A stretch of 64,000 nucleotides of DNA, taken from assembly GCF_038561965.1 (NCBI RefSeq), contig NZ_CP139348.1, positions 1,116,001-1,180,000 on the forward strand, read 5' to 3'. The translations under genes were made by a program, and so were the position numbers. How positions within the stretch are numbered: the first letter of the stretch is position 1; each line of letters begins with the position of its first letter. Below, one piece after another: positions 50,399 through 59,684 of this stretch. The DNA comes from Stutzerimonas stutzeri. Lineage in GTDB: Bacteria; Pseudomonadota; Gammaproteobacteria; Pseudomonadales; Pseudomonadaceae. Below the pieces are notes generated by a model. That model saw only the letters and a program-made list of their open reading frames with translations. It was not told the origin of the DNA and did not search any database.

Positions 50399-51753
50399 GC
50401 CTGTTGCCGCGTTCGCTCAGCCTGCGCCTGGCCCTGGCGTTCGCCCTGGTGGCGAGCGTGCTGTTGGGCAGCATCGGCCTGTACCTTTACCGCTCGCTGG
50501 AGCGCGAGATCGCCTGGCGTGACGATCAGGCGCTGCTTGGCCGGCTGGAGCGCATGCAGGCTTTGCTGGAAGACAGCGCCAGTGTCGAGGCGCTGCGGCA
50601 ACGGCCGCAGCTGTACGAAAACATGCTGGGCAATCGCGACAGCCTGCTCTGGTTACTGGACGCACAGGGCCGCGCGCTGATCGAAATCAATCCGGCGCGG
50701 CTGAGCATTCCGTCATTGGCGGCTAGCGACGCCGCGACCCTAACCGATGCTGATGGGGCGCGGCTGGCGTGGCGTCGGCTGCCGGGCGAGGCGGGGCTGA
50801 CGCTGGTCGCCGGGCGCCTGCTCGCCGAGCGCGAGCAGATGCTGGCGGCCTATCGTGTGAAGCTGTGGTGGGCGTTGAGTCTTGGCGCCTTACTGGCATC
50901 CGTGCTCGGCTGGCTGATCAGTCGACGCGCCTTGCGCCCAGTGCGCCACCTGACCCGCCAGGCACTGACCATCGACGTGCAACATCTGCATTTGCGTCTC
51001 GATGAATCGGCCATGCCCAGCGAGCTGGAACCGCTGCGTGCTGCGCTGAACCAGATGCTGAGTCGGTTGGAACAGGGCTTCGCGCGGCTGTCCCGCTTCA
51101 GCGAGGACCTGGCCCATGAGATGCGCACGCCCCTGGGCAACCTCATGGGCCAGACCCAGCAGCTGCTGCACAAGCCGCGGGAGGCCGAGGCCTATCAGGC
51201 GTTGCTGGTGTCCAATCAGGAGGAATACGAGCGTCTGGCGCGGATGATCGACAGCATGCTGTTCCTCGCCCGTGCCGAGCAGCCAGCAGCGGCCATCGCG
51301 CGGCAGGCTTTTTCGCTGCCCGCACTGGTCGAGCAACTGTGCGACTACTTCGAGGGGGTTGCCGAGGAGCGCGGCATCCGCCTGCTCGACGAGACGGAAG
51401 GTGAGCTGTTCGGCGATGCCGAGCTGATCCGCCGCGCACTGGCGAACCTGCTGGCCAATGCGCTGCGCTACGGCGCCAGCGATAGTCCGGTGCGCATTGT
51501 CAGCGGCTCAGCGGATGGCTGGCGTTGGGTCAGCGTAATCAATCAGGGGCCGCCGATTGCGGCGGAACACCTGCCGCGGCTGTTCGACCGTTTCTACCGT
51601 TGCGATCCGTCACGCGCCGAACCAGGCGATTCCGGCGGCCTGGGGCTGGCCATCGTGCGCTCGATCATGCAGCTGCACGGCGGCGAGGTTGGCGCGCGTA
51701 GTGATGCGCAGCAGACCGAATTCACGCTGCGTTTCGCTGAAATGCCCGGCTGA
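50395..51753 (+). CDS. Heavy-metal/redox-type sensor histidine kinase
   Basis: 452 residues from GTG overlapping the regulator stop. Two membrane helices (~9-30 and ~160-180), a periplasmic domain of ~130 residues, HAMP ('RRALRPVRHLTRQALTID'), H-box 'FSEDLAHEMRTPLGNLMGQTQ' (~235), N-box 'RRALANLLANALRYG' (~350), G-boxes ending 'DSGGLGLAIVRSIMQLHGG' (~415). CusS/HprS-like. Signal not readable; no metal-resistance genes lie nearby, which favours a redox role with the HbpS/uraH operon. Confidence 0.93.
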   Translation: MSLLPRSLSLRLALAFALVASVLLGSIGLYLYRSLEREIAWRDDQALLGRLERMQALLEDSASVEALRQRPQLYENMLGNRDSLLWLLDAQGRALIEINPARLSIPSLAASDAATLTDADGARLAWRRLPGEAGLTLVAGRLLAEREQMLAAYRVKLWWALSLGALLASVLGWLISRRALRPVRHLTRQALTIDVQHLHLRLDESAMPSELEPLRAALNQMLSRLEQGFARLSRFSEDLAHEMRTPLGNLMGQTQQLLHKPREAEAYQALLVSNQEEYERLARMIDSMLFLARAEQPAAAIARQAFSLPALVEQLCDYFEGVAEERGIRLLDETEGELFGDAELIRRALANLLANALRYGASDSPVRIVSGSADGWRWVSVINQGPPIAAEHLPRLFDRFYRCDPSRAEPGDSGGLGLAIVRSIMQLHGGEVGARSDAQQTEFTLRFAEMPG

Positions 51754-51820
51754 TCCGATTACCGGTACCCGAGACGGAAGCCGCAGCGTGCTGTCACAGC
51801 TAAGGTGGATATAACCGCCT

Positions 51821-52636
51821 GTGAGAGATGCGCGCGTGGATAGTCTGAAAATCGCTACCTACAACATCAACGGGATCCGTGCACGACGGACCAACCTGCT
51901 CGAATGGCTGGGGCGCGAGCAGCCTGATGTGGTGTGCCTGCAGGAGCTCAAAGCGCAAGACGCCGACTTCCCCATCGATGACATCCGCGCCGCTGGCTAC
52001 GGTGCCATCTGGCAGGGGCAGAAGTCATGGAACGGCGTGGCGATTCTGGCAAAGGGCGACGACCCGCTGGAGATCCGCCGCGGTCTGCCTGGCGATCCGG
52101 ACGATACGCACAGTCGATATCTGGAAGCGGCGGCCCACGGTGTAATCGTCGCCTGTCTCTATCTCCCCAACGGCAATCCGCAGCCGGGGCCGAAGTTCGA
52201 TTACAAGCTGAGCTGGTTCGAGCGCTTCATCGAACACGCCGCCGGCCTGCTCGGCAGCGGCCACCCGGTGGTGCTGGCCGGGGATTACAACGTAGTGCCG
52301 ACCGACGAGGACATCTACAGCCCGCGCTCCTGGAAGAAGGACGCGCTGCTCCAGCCGGAAAGCCGCGAGTGCTTTGCGCGCTTGCTGGCGCAGGGCTGGA
52401 CCGACGCGCTGCGCGCCAGGTATCCGGACGAGCGCATCTACACGTTCTGGGATTACTTTCGACAGCACTGGCAGAAGAACTCCGGGCTGCGCATCGACCA
52501 TCTGCTGCTCAGCCCGGACCTCGCGTCACGCCTGCAGGATGCTGGAGTCGACCGCTGGGTTCGCGATCAGGAGCACGCCAGCGACCACGCGCCGACGTGG
52601 GTCCGTCTCGCGGGAGATGACGTTTGCGACTCGTGA
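51821..52636 (+). CDS. xthA: Exodeoxyribonuclease III
   Basis: 271 residues if GTG at 51821 is used; GTG at 51836 (266 residues) is also possible. Core: 'LKIATYNINGIRARRTNLLEWLGREQPDVVCLQELKAQDADFP' (metal-binding Asn and Glu), 'VVLAGDYNVVPTDEDIYSP' (~150), 'LRIDHLLLSPDLASR' (~225), terminal 'ASDHAPTWVRL' with catalytic His. AP endonuclease / 3'-5' exonuclease in base-excision repair, cytoplasmic. Confidence 0.95.
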   Translation: MRDARVDSLKIATYNINGIRARRTNLLEWLGREQPDVVCLQELKAQDADFPIDDIRAAGYGAIWQGQKSWNGVAILAKGDDPLEIRRGLPGDPDDTHSRYLEAAAHGVIVACLYLPNGNPQPGPKFDYKLSWFERFIEHAAGLLGSGHPVVLAGDYNVVPTDEDIYSPRSWKKDALLQPESRECFARLLAQGWTDALRARYPDERIYTFWDYFRQHWQKNSGLRIDHLLLSPDLASRLQDAGVDRWVRDQEHASDHAPTWVRLAGDDVCDS

Positions 52637-52799
52637 AGCGCATTTCCGGCCTGGCTGGTGCCCGCGGGCTGGTCGCAGCGCCGCCGGTCGGCTGGCGGGG
52701 CTGAGCGCTGGCTATTCGCTACAAGGTGGCCTGTTCTAACTCACGAACCGGCCAGGTAGTGGCCAATCGGCATCGATTCGGTTGTGGCAGGAGGTATGG

Positions 52800-54038
52800 A
52801 TGCTCGGACACCTAGATTCGGCTGACGACAGGCGAGACCCAGTGGCGATGCTGGCGAGGCTGGAGGCCGGCAATCTGTCGATCGGCACGATGCTCTGCGA
52901 GGCTCTGCATGCGGTGCGCAGCTACCTGGGAATGGAGGTGGCCTTCGTTGCCGAGTTCAGCGAGGGTGCTCGTGTGTTCCGGCATGTCGACGGCCGGATA
53001 GAACACCTTACCCTCTGCGTTGGTGACTCCGGTCCATTGGAGGACAGCTACTGCCAGCGCGTCGTCGATGGACGCCTGCCCGAGCTGATCCACGATGCCA
53101 CGCAGCTTGCCGAGGCATTGCTCCTTCCGGTTACTACCGAGCTGCCGATAGGTGCGCACCTAAGCGTGCCCATTCGTTTCAGCGATGGTGTGCTTTACGG
53201 CACCTTCTGTTGTTTCAGCACGCAACCGAACGACTCCCTTGATGAGCGCGACCTGAACACCCTGCGGCTGTTCGCCGCCTTTGCCGGGCGCCTGTTGGAA
53301 TCCCAGACGAAAAGTCAGCAGGCCCTCAAGGACAAGCGCAACCGCATCGAGGCCATCCTCGCCGAGCGCAGCTACCGAGTCGTCTACCAGCCCATCGTGC
53401 ACCTGGTGGAGAACCGAATCGTCGGTCATGAAGCGCTGGCTCGTTTCAGCGTCGAGCCGCAGCGCACACCGGACAAATGGTTCGCCGAGGCGGGACAGGT
53501 CGGACTGCAGCAAGACCTGGAGGTGGCACTGATCGAGGAAGCACTGCTGGGCTTCGATCAGTTGCCGGCCGATAACTACCTGTCACTCAACGTTTCGCCG
53601 GACACCATACTCGCTGGTGCACTGGACGAGGTGCTTGCTGGTCGGCCACTGGCGCGCCTGATGCTCGAGGTGACTGAGCATGCATCCGTACAGGACTATT
53701 CCCTGCTGGCTGAGGCGCTGGAGCCGCTGCGCAGCAAGGGGCTGCGCCTGGCCGTGGATGATGCCGGAGCCGGCTATGCGAGCTTCCGCCACATCCTCAA
53801 GCTCAAGCCGGATGTGATCAAGCTCGACAGCAGCCTGATCCGCAATGTCGACAGTGACACCGGCTGCCGTGCGCTCGCCGCGGCGCTGATCCGTTTTGCC
53901 GACGAAACCGGCTGCAAAGTCGTCGCGGAGGGCGTCGAAACGCAGGAAGAACTGGCCATGCTGCGGCGTCTGGAGGTGAACAAGGCGCAAGGCTATCTGC
54001 TCGGCCGCCCCATGCCGTTGAGCGCCTGGGTTGCATGA
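52800..54038 (+). CDS. GAF-EAL c-di-GMP phosphodiesterase
   Basis: 412 residues from ATG at 52800 with AGGAGGT upstream. N-terminal GAF domain (about 25-165: 'GTMLCEALHAVRSYLGMEVAFVAEFSEGARVF', 'GAHLSVPIRFSDGVLYGTFCCFS'), then an EAL domain: 'YQPIVHLVENRIVGHEALARFS' (~195), 'LSLNVSPDTIL', 'LMLEVTEHASV', 'LAVDDAGAGYASF' (variant of DDFGTGYSS but both Asp kept), 'IKLDSSLI', 'VAEGVETQEE', 'KAQGYLLGRP'. Catalytic residues appear intact. No membrane segments. Confidence 0.92.
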   Translation: MLGHLDSADDRRDPVAMLARLEAGNLSIGTMLCEALHAVRSYLGMEVAFVAEFSEGARVFRHVDGRIEHLTLCVGDSGPLEDSYCQRVVDGRLPELIHDATQLAEALLLPVTTELPIGAHLSVPIRFSDGVLYGTFCCFSTQPNDSLDERDLNTLRLFAAFAGRLLESQTKSQQALKDKRNRIEAILAERSYRVVYQPIVHLVENRIVGHEALARFSVEPQRTPDKWFAEAGQVGLQQDLEVALIEEALLGFDQLPADNYLSLNVSPDTILAGALDEVLAGRPLARLMLEVTEHASVQDYSLLAEALEPLRSKGLRLAVDDAGAGYASFRHILKLKPDVIKLDSSLIRNVDSDTGCRALAAALIRFADETGCKVVAEGVETQEELAMLRRLEVNKAQGYLLGRPMPLSAWVA

Positions 54039-54046
54039 GCTGACGC

Positions 54047-54075
54047 GGTGCTGCGGTCGCCCCGACCGCAGCACC
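54047..54075. terminator. Strong hairpin after the GAF-EAL gene
   Basis: GGTGCTGCGGTCG-CCC-CGACCGCAGCACC, 13-bp perfect GC-rich stem, 9 bp past the stop; no T-tract. Confidence 0.55.
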
Positions 54076-54190
54076 CAGGCGCGTGCCTTCCAGCGGTTTC
54101 GCTGAACCTTTGTGGTGCGCGGGCAGTCGACTTTTAACGCGGGCTGCAGCAATGCGGCCCCTCCCGAGTCGACTTGGCAGGAGGTACACG

Positions 54191-54643
54191 ATGGATACGA
54201 AAGAGACGATTTCAGTACTCAACGATCTGATAGAAACCAGCAAGGACGGCGAGAAGGGCTTCCTCGAATGCGCTGAGGACCTGCGCGATCCACAGCTCAA
54301 AAGCACCATGAACCAGCGCTCGCGCGATTGCGCCACCGCTGCGTCCGAGCTGCAACAGCTGGTGCGCTCGATGGGTGGTGATCCGGAAACCAGCACCAGC
54401 GTTTCTGCCGACATGCATCGTCGCTGGGTCGACCTCAAGTCGATGATTACCGGTAAGGACGATGAAGCCATTCTCAACGAGTGCGAGCGTGGCGAGGATG
54501 TTGCGGTGAAGAGCTACCGCAAGGCGCTGGAAAAAGACCTGCCGGCCGAGGTGCGTAGCGTTGTCGAACGCCAATACCAGGGCGTCCAGCGCAATCACGA
54601 CCAGGTCAAGGCACTGCGCGACGCCGCACGCGCACGCGGCTGA
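54191..54643 (+). CDS. PA2169-family four-helix-bundle protein (DUF2383)
   Basis: 150 residues from MDTKETISVLNDLIETSKDGEKGFLECAEDL with AGGAGG 7 bp upstream (frame extends to 54083 without start signal). Ferritin-like helical pattern with Glu at 'DGEKGF', 'ASELQQLVRSMGG' and 'NECERGEDVAVKSYRKALEKDLPAEVRSVVERQYQGVQRNHDQVKALRD'. Stress-associated family of unknown function, cytoplasmic. Own promoter region (150 bp) and terminator. Confidence 0.88.
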   Translation: MDTKETISVLNDLIETSKDGEKGFLECAEDLRDPQLKSTMNQRSRDCATAASELQQLVRSMGGDPETSTSVSADMHRRWVDLKSMITGKDDEAILNECERGEDVAVKSYRKALEKDLPAEVRSVVERQYQGVQRNHDQVKALRDAARARG

Positions 54644-54674
54644 CCGTTAGCGCGTCAGCAGAGAGCGGTATGCA

Positions 54675-54702
54675 AAAACGCCAGCGCCTGCTGGCGTTTT
54701 TT
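54675..54702. terminator. Bidirectional terminator
   Basis: AAAACGCCAGC-loop-GCTGGCGTTTTTT between the DUF2383 gene and the convergent efflux operon. Confidence 0.9.
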
Positions 54703-54750
54703 GTGGGCGGATGGTTTTCCTGCCGGCGCCGTTTCGCGGCCACGGCGGGA

Positions 54751-56139
54751 TCAGAACTTGGCAGGCACATCGTCCGGTGCCTGCCAGCCACCACCCAGAG
54801 CGCGATAGAGCTGGATCAGACGGTTGATCCGCGCTTCCTGCAGTTGCACTTCGGTCAGTTGCGTATCGAACAGGTTGCGCTGGGCATCGAGCGCTTCGAG
54901 GTAGGACGAGTAGCCGCCGTGGTAGCGGTCTTCGGCGATCTCCAGCGAGCGGGTGAGTACCTTGCGGCGTGCCTCGATCCGGCTGCGCTGGCTGGCGAGG
55001 CGATCCAGACCGGAAAGCGCATTCTCCACTTCGCTGAAGGCGGTCAGCACGGCCGCTCGGTAGGCATAGGCGGCCTGATTGCGTTCGGCCGTGGCCACAG
55101 CGACGCCAGCCTCGCGGCGTCCGCCATCGAACAGCGGGGCGAGCACGCTGGCGCCCAGGCTCCAGACTTTCACCGGGTCGTAGTCCAGCGCGTTCACATA
55201 GAGGCGGCCGAGGCTCGCGGACAGCTGTACGCGCGGCAGAAAACGGTCGCGCTCACTGTCGAGGAACAGGTCACTGGCAGCGAGCTGCTGTTCGGCCTGG
55301 TAAAGGTCAGGGCGCTGGCGCAGCAGGGCGGCGGGCAAGGTGCCGGGCACTGCGGGCGGGTGCAGCTCGTCCAGCGAGCCGCGTGCAACAGGGCCGGGTG
55401 AGTCGCCAGTCAGCCGGCGCAGCGCATGCTCCTGCTCGACGATGGCCTGTTCCAGTTGCGGCACCAGCTGCGCCGCGGCTTCGAACTCGGCGCGGGCCTG
55501 GGTCAGCTCCAGTTCGGAGGTGTAGCCCATTCGTGCCCGATCCTCGGCCAGATGCAGTGCCGCTTGGCGCGACGCCACGGTTTCGTGGGTCAGCGCGAGC
55601 TGGCGGTCCAACGACAGCAGCGAGACATAGCCCTGCGCCACGGTGGCGGCGACGGCTAGAAGCAGGGTCTGCTGTTCGGCCTCCGAGGCCTGGTACTGCA
55701 AGTCGGCAACCTGGCGCAGGCGGGCAAGCCGGCCCCAGAGGTCCGCTTCGTAGCTGAGCTGAATGCCAGGCTGTGCTGCCGTCGTGCGAGTCAGGCCGGC
55801 TGCGCCGAAATCCTGGCTGCGTTCGATCCCGAGCACGGCATCCAGGCTCGGCAACAGGGCCGCGCGAGACAGGCGGATCTGCTCTCGTGCGGCTTCCAGG
55901 CGCTCCGCTCCGATCAGCAGGTCGGTGTTGCGCGCCAGGGCACGTTCGACCAGCGCCGCCAATTCGGGGTCGGCGAAGCGCTGCCACCACTGTTCGATTG
56001 GCGCCGAGGCGCTGGCCGGAAGCCGCCACTGCGCAGGTATTTCATCGAGCCGAGCTTGCTGGGGGATCGGTTCGCGGTGCGGCACGCAAGCGCATAGCAA
56101 CCCGAGCGCCAGGGCGGTGAACAGGCCGTACGGTTTCAT
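54751..56139 (-). CDS. Outer-membrane efflux lipoprotein (NodT/OprM type)
   Basis: 462 residues. Lipoprotein signal MKPYGLFTALALGLLCACVPHRE (lipobox CAC). Two OEP repeats with long helices: 'PELAALVERALARNTDLLIGAERLEAAREQIRLSRAALLPSLDAVLG' and 'RPDLYQAEQQLAASDLFLDSERDRFLPRVQLSASLG'. Trimeric TolC-like duct. Last gene of the three-gene operon; its ATG overlaps the adaptor stop (ATGA). Confidence 0.93.
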   Translation of the reverse strand: MKPYGLFTALALGLLCACVPHREPIPQQARLDEIPAQWRLPASASAPIEQWWQRFADPELAALVERALARNTDLLIGAERLEAAREQIRLSRAALLPSLDAVLGIERSQDFGAAGLTRTTAAQPGIQLSYEADLWGRLARLRQVADLQYQASEAEQQTLLLAVAATVAQGYVSLLSLDRQLALTHETVASRQAALHLAEDRARMGYTSELELTQARAEFEAAAQLVPQLEQAIVEQEHALRRLTGDSPGPVARGSLDELHPPAVPGTLPAALLRQRPDLYQAEQQLAASDLFLDSERDRFLPRVQLSASLGRLYVNALDYDPVKVWSLGASVLAPLFDGGRREAGVAVATAERNQAAYAYRAAVLTAFSEVENALSGLDRLASQRSRIEARRKVLTRSLEIAEDRYHGGYSSYLEALDAQRNLFDTQLTEVQLQEARINRLIQLYRALGGGWQAPDDVPAKF

Positions 56140-57251
56140 TGCGCTGCGGTGTCCACGTGAGTAATGACCGACAGGCCGGGACGCAAGCGCTCAACCAGTG
56201 GCTGGTCGGGGTCGATGGCGATGCGCACCGGCAGGCGTTGTACCACCTTGGTGAAATTGCCGGTGGCGTTGTCCGGGCGCAGGACGCTGAACTCGGAACC
56301 GGTCGCCGGTGCCAGGCGCTCGACACGTCCGGTCAGGCGCGCGCCGTCCAGCGCGTCGACTTCGAAGGTGACCGGCTGGCCGGGGCGCATGTTCGCTGTT
56401 TGGGTTTCCTTGTAGTTGGCAATTACCCAGAGCCTTGCCGGGACCAGGAAGAGCAGCTGTGAGCCGGCCGAAACGTACTGGCCCAGGCGCACCCCCACCT
56501 CACTGACGCGGCCCGCTGCGGGGGCGATGATTTCGGTGTTGGCCAGGTCGATCTCGGCCTGGCGCAGCGTGGCCTCGGCAATCTGTACCCGCGCCTCCAG
56601 GCCGCCACGGGAAATGTCGCTGGCCTTGAGCGTCTGTTCTGCGATCTCGATGGCGGCCCGCGCTTTGCGCACATTGGCGGCGGCCGCGCGGGCGCTGGCA
56701 CGGGCCTGGTCGCGCTCACGGATGGACACCGAACCACGTTCGGCCAGCTCATCGACCCGGCGCTCGTCCGCGCGTGCTCGGGCCTGCTCGGCTTCGGCGG
56801 CGAACAGATCGGCGCGGCGCACAGCCAGGGTGGCGCGATCGGCGGCCAGTTGCTGGTCGAGGTTTTCCAGTTCGAAACGTGCGGCGTCGCGCTCCGCACG
56901 ACGTTGTGCCACTCGTTGGCGGTACTGACGATCATCGATGCGCACCAGCAGCTGGCCCTGTTCCACCGCCTCGAAATCCTGCACGCGGACTTCCGTGACG
57001 TAGCCGGCCACTTGGGGCGCAAGTACGGTGAGCTGGCCGCGTACGTAGGCGTTCTCGGTGGTCACCTGGCTGCCGGAGAACGGCCAGAGCTGCCAGGCAT
57101 AGAGAATGGCCAGCACCCCGGCCAGGGCGACCAGCGACATCAGGACGATCGCGCGGCGACTCGGCTGGATCGTCTTGGGCGGTTCGGGCGGGGTTCCGCC
57201 GGCATCCGTGGCTGGCGTGGTCTGGTCGTCGGGCGCGCGCGCATCGCTCAT
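56136..57251 (-). CDS. EmrA/HlyD-type periplasmic adaptor
   Basis: 371 residues from MSDARAPDDQTTPATDAGG; the ATG overlaps the MFS stop (ATGA), so the frame's further upstream part is not used. Pro-rich cytoplasmic tail, one membrane helix ('RRAIVLMSLVALAGVLAILYAWQLW', ~33-57), lipoyl halves ('GQLTVLAPQVAGYVTEVRVQDFEAVEQGQLLVRID' and 'IIAPAAGRVSEVGVRLGQYVSAGSQLLFLVP') around an alpha hairpin. Links the MFS pump to the outer-membrane duct. Confidence 0.93.
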   Translation of the reverse strand: MSDARAPDDQTTPATDAGGTPPEPPKTIQPSRRAIVLMSLVALAGVLAILYAWQLWPFSGSQVTTENAYVRGQLTVLAPQVAGYVTEVRVQDFEAVEQGQLLVRIDDRQYRQRVAQRRAERDAARFELENLDQQLAADRATLAVRRADLFAAEAEQARARADERRVDELAERGSVSIRERDQARASARAAAANVRKARAAIEIAEQTLKASDISRGGLEARVQIAEATLRQAEIDLANTEIIAPAAGRVSEVGVRLGQYVSAGSQLLFLVPARLWVIANYKETQTANMRPGQPVTFEVDALDGARLTGRVERLAPATGSEFSVLRPDNATGNFTKVVQRLPVRIAIDPDQPLVERLRPGLSVITHVDTAAQ

Positions 57252-58876
57252 GGGGCAGGGGCCTTCTTCTGTCGCGCCAGGCGCAGGGTGTGGAACAGCG
57301 ACCAGCCGAGCACGGCGACGGCGAGCAGGCCGATCAGGCGGAACACGTCGTTGAACGCCAGCACGTTGGCTTCGCGGGTTATGGTCTGTGACAGGCGCGC
57401 ACCACCGAGCGCCTGGCGCAGCTGCGGGTCGCCCTGGGTCGATGCCAGCGCCTGGCTCTGCTGAGCCAGACGTGCGGCGACGCGCGGGTCTGCCGGGACG
57501 ATCTGCTCGGTCAGGTGCGCCGAGTGGTGTTGTTCGCGCACGATCTGGTAGGTGCCGAACATCGTCGGGCCGGCCAGCCCGCCGAGGCTCTGGGTCATGG
57601 AGAACAGCACGATGAAACTCACCAGGTAGTTCGGGCCGTTGGCCAGTGCCTTGCCGATACCGCTGATCAGCAACGGGCCGAGGAACATCCCACTGGCGAA
57701 CGACAGCAGCCCCTGGCTGAGGAACAGGTCGTGCGGGCGGGTCTGGCTGGTTGCGTCCACGTCGAGAAAGCTCGCCACGCCGATGAGCACGATGGAAAGC
57801 AGAATTTGCACCAAAGCGGTCCGCGGGCTGAACGTCATCGCGCTGGCGGCGATGCCCATCACCAGGCCGAGCAGGATCACCGCATACAGCGGGCGCAGCT
57901 GGTCGGGCCCCATGCCGAGTGTCTGCAGCAGGCCGACCGCACCGTAGCTCTGCTCGGCCAGCAGAAAGCGCAGCGCCAAGGCGCCGAAGGCGAAGCGCAG
58001 CATCTCCGCGGTGCCAAGCCAGCGGGTTTGCAGCAAGGGGTTGCGCCGATGATGCTCGATCATGAAGGTCAGGCAGCCGAGCAACAACGCGGCAATCAGC
58101 GCGTAGCCCAGCCAGGGCGCCTCGGTCCACCACTGCACGCGGCCCTGTGCGAATACTGCGGCCACCAGTGCCAGGGCCGGAGCGAATAAAGCGAAGGTGA
58201 GGAAATCCAGTGGCTCGAAGACCTTGATGCGCTCGCCAACCGGCAGCTTGAGCACCACCACGGCGGCCAGCGAACACAGCGCCAGGCCGCTCTCGAACAC
58301 ATACAGACGGTGCCACTGGCCGATATCCACCAGCGGTGGCGACAGCAGCCAGGCCAGCGGTGTGGCCACCTGGGTCATACCGAAGGCGACGATCACGCCT
58401 CGCGGCAGGTCCACCTTGCGAAAGGCCTGCAGCATGTAGAACAGCCCGAGCGAAGTGGTGGCCGCCGCGGCAAAACCGCTGGCGGCGCGTACAAACATGG
58501 CCATGCCCAGCCCTTCGACGAAGACATGGGCGATAGTCAGCAAGGCATAGACGGCCAGACCAATCTCGGCGAAGACGCGCAGGCCGTATTGCTGGCGCAC
58601 CTTGATCATCAGCAGATTGGTGGAGACATTCACCATGAAATAGGCGGCGGGCAGCCACGCTCCCTGTTCGGGTGTCAGGCCGAGGTCGCCCTGGATTGCC
58701 GGCAGGTTGGCGATGAACAACGCATTGCCGAGCCCGCCGGTCAGCCCAACGAGCACCGCCACCGCGGCATAGGCCAGGCGCCGCGGCGGGCTGTGCAGCA
58801 GGATCGCCGGCGAGCCGGGCATCGAGGGGCGTTCATGAGGTTCCCAGCGAGGAACCGGCGAGAGGTATTCGGGCAT
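57248..58876 (-). CDS. MFS drug-efflux transporter, DHA2/EmrB type
   Basis: 542 residues from MPEYLSPVPRWEPHERP (an alternative start lies 21 codons upstream). Fourteen membrane helices; the early motif 'GGLGNALFIANLPAIQGDLGLTPEQGAWLPAAYFMVNVSTNLLMIKVRQQYG' fits the EmrB/QacA family. The periplasmic C-terminal extension before the last helix contains the long Gln-rich stretch 'RVAARLAQQSQALASTQGDPQLRQ'. Exports hydrophobic or aromatic toxicants with the next two gene products. First pump gene, 173 bp after the TetR gene. Confidence 0.92.
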   Translation of the reverse strand: MPEYLSPVPRWEPHERPSMPGSPAILLHSPPRRLAYAAVAVLVGLTGGLGNALFIANLPAIQGDLGLTPEQGAWLPAAYFMVNVSTNLLMIKVRQQYGLRVFAEIGLAVYALLTIAHVFVEGLGMAMFVRAASGFAAAATTSLGLFYMLQAFRKVDLPRGVIVAFGMTQVATPLAWLLSPPLVDIGQWHRLYVFESGLALCSLAAVVVLKLPVGERIKVFEPLDFLTFALFAPALALVAAVFAQGRVQWWTEAPWLGYALIAALLLGCLTFMIEHHRRNPLLQTRWLGTAEMLRFAFGALALRFLLAEQSYGAVGLLQTLGMGPDQLRPLYAVILLGLVMGIAASAMTFSPRTALVQILLSIVLIGVASFLDVDATSQTRPHDLFLSQGLLSFASGMFLGPLLISGIGKALANGPNYLVSFIVLFSMTQSLGGLAGPTMFGTYQIVREQHHSAHLTEQIVPADPRVAARLAQQSQALASTQGDPQLRQALGGARLSQTITREANVLAFNDVFRLIGLLAVAVLGWSLFHTLRLARQKKAPAP

Positions 58877-59049
58877 CGTGATAGTGCGGGTCCGGGTGCG
58901 CCCCAGTGGCGCATTCACGCATAGGACAAGCATGACCACGAATTTCGCCCGTCAATTTGCCGAGCGGGCCTGGTTAGTCGCCTCGGTGCGGGCTGCGGAC
59001 GCCGAAGTTGCGCCAGTCGCGCCGAAGCAGGCCGCGCAGTCGTACGGGC

Positions 59050-59664
59050 CTAGCTTGGTTCAGCGATCTCGCAACCCTTGAGGACCAAACGGATGATGGT
59101 GTCGGCGGCCGCGTCGTAGTCGGCGTCGTCGAGGCGTGTCTTGCCGGTGACGGTGCTGATCTGCCAATCGAAGTCAGCGTAGGTCTGCGTCGCCGCCCAG
59201 ATGCTGAACAGCAGGTGGTTGGCGTCGACATCGGCCATCAGGCGGTCGTCGATCCAGCGCTGGATGCAGGCGATGTTGTGCGCAGCCTGCGCATTCAGCT
59301 GCGCGGTGCGCTCAGGGGACAGGTGTGGGGCGCCGTGCATGATCTCGCTGGCGAACACCTTGGAGGCACAGGCGTGGTCACGCGAGATTCTGATCTTGGT
59401 ACGGATATAGGCGCGCAGCACATCGGCCGGATGCCCAGGCTGGTTGAACGGTGCCGACGCTTCGAGCAGCGGTTCGACAATGCTCTCCAACACCTCGCGA
59501 TAGAGGTTTTCCTTGGATTTGAAGTAGTAGTAGACGTTGGGCTTTGGCAGCCCGGCGCGGGCAGCGATATCGCTGGTTTTGCTCGCAGCGAAGCCTTTCT
59601 CGGCGAATTCCTCGCTGGCGGCTTTGAGAATCAGCTCTTTGTTGCGCTCACGGATACTGGACAT
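59050..59664 (-). CDS. TetR-family regulator, RutR-like
   Basis: 204 residues from MSSIRERNKELILKAASEEFAEKGFAASKTSDIAARAGLPKPNVYYYFKSKENLYREVLESI. DNA-binding helix-turn-helix ~25-45. The C-terminal half follows RutR/YcdC closely ('YIRTKIRISRDHACASKVFASEIMHGAP', 'HLLFSIWAATQTYADFDWQISTVTGK'). RutR senses pyrimidines; this paralogue's ligand is unknown. Same strand as, and upstream of, the efflux operon, so it probably represses it and itself. Confidence 0.92.
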   Translation of the reverse strand: MSSIRERNKELILKAASEEFAEKGFAASKTSDIAARAGLPKPNVYYYFKSKENLYREVLESIVEPLLEASAPFNQPGHPADVLRAYIRTKIRISRDHACASKVFASEIMHGAPHLSPERTAQLNAQAAHNIACIQRWIDDRLMADVDANHLLFSIWAATQTYADFDWQISTVTGKTRLDDADYDAAADTIIRLVLKGCEIAEPS

Positions 59665-59684
59665 GGGGCCTTTTCGTTTCACAA

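Noticed and set aside
57252..58658. N-terminal extension of the EmrA-type adaptor through the MFS gene
   Set aside because: Same-strand overlap in another frame; the adaptor starts at 57251 with an ATGA overlap and a normal membrane anchor.
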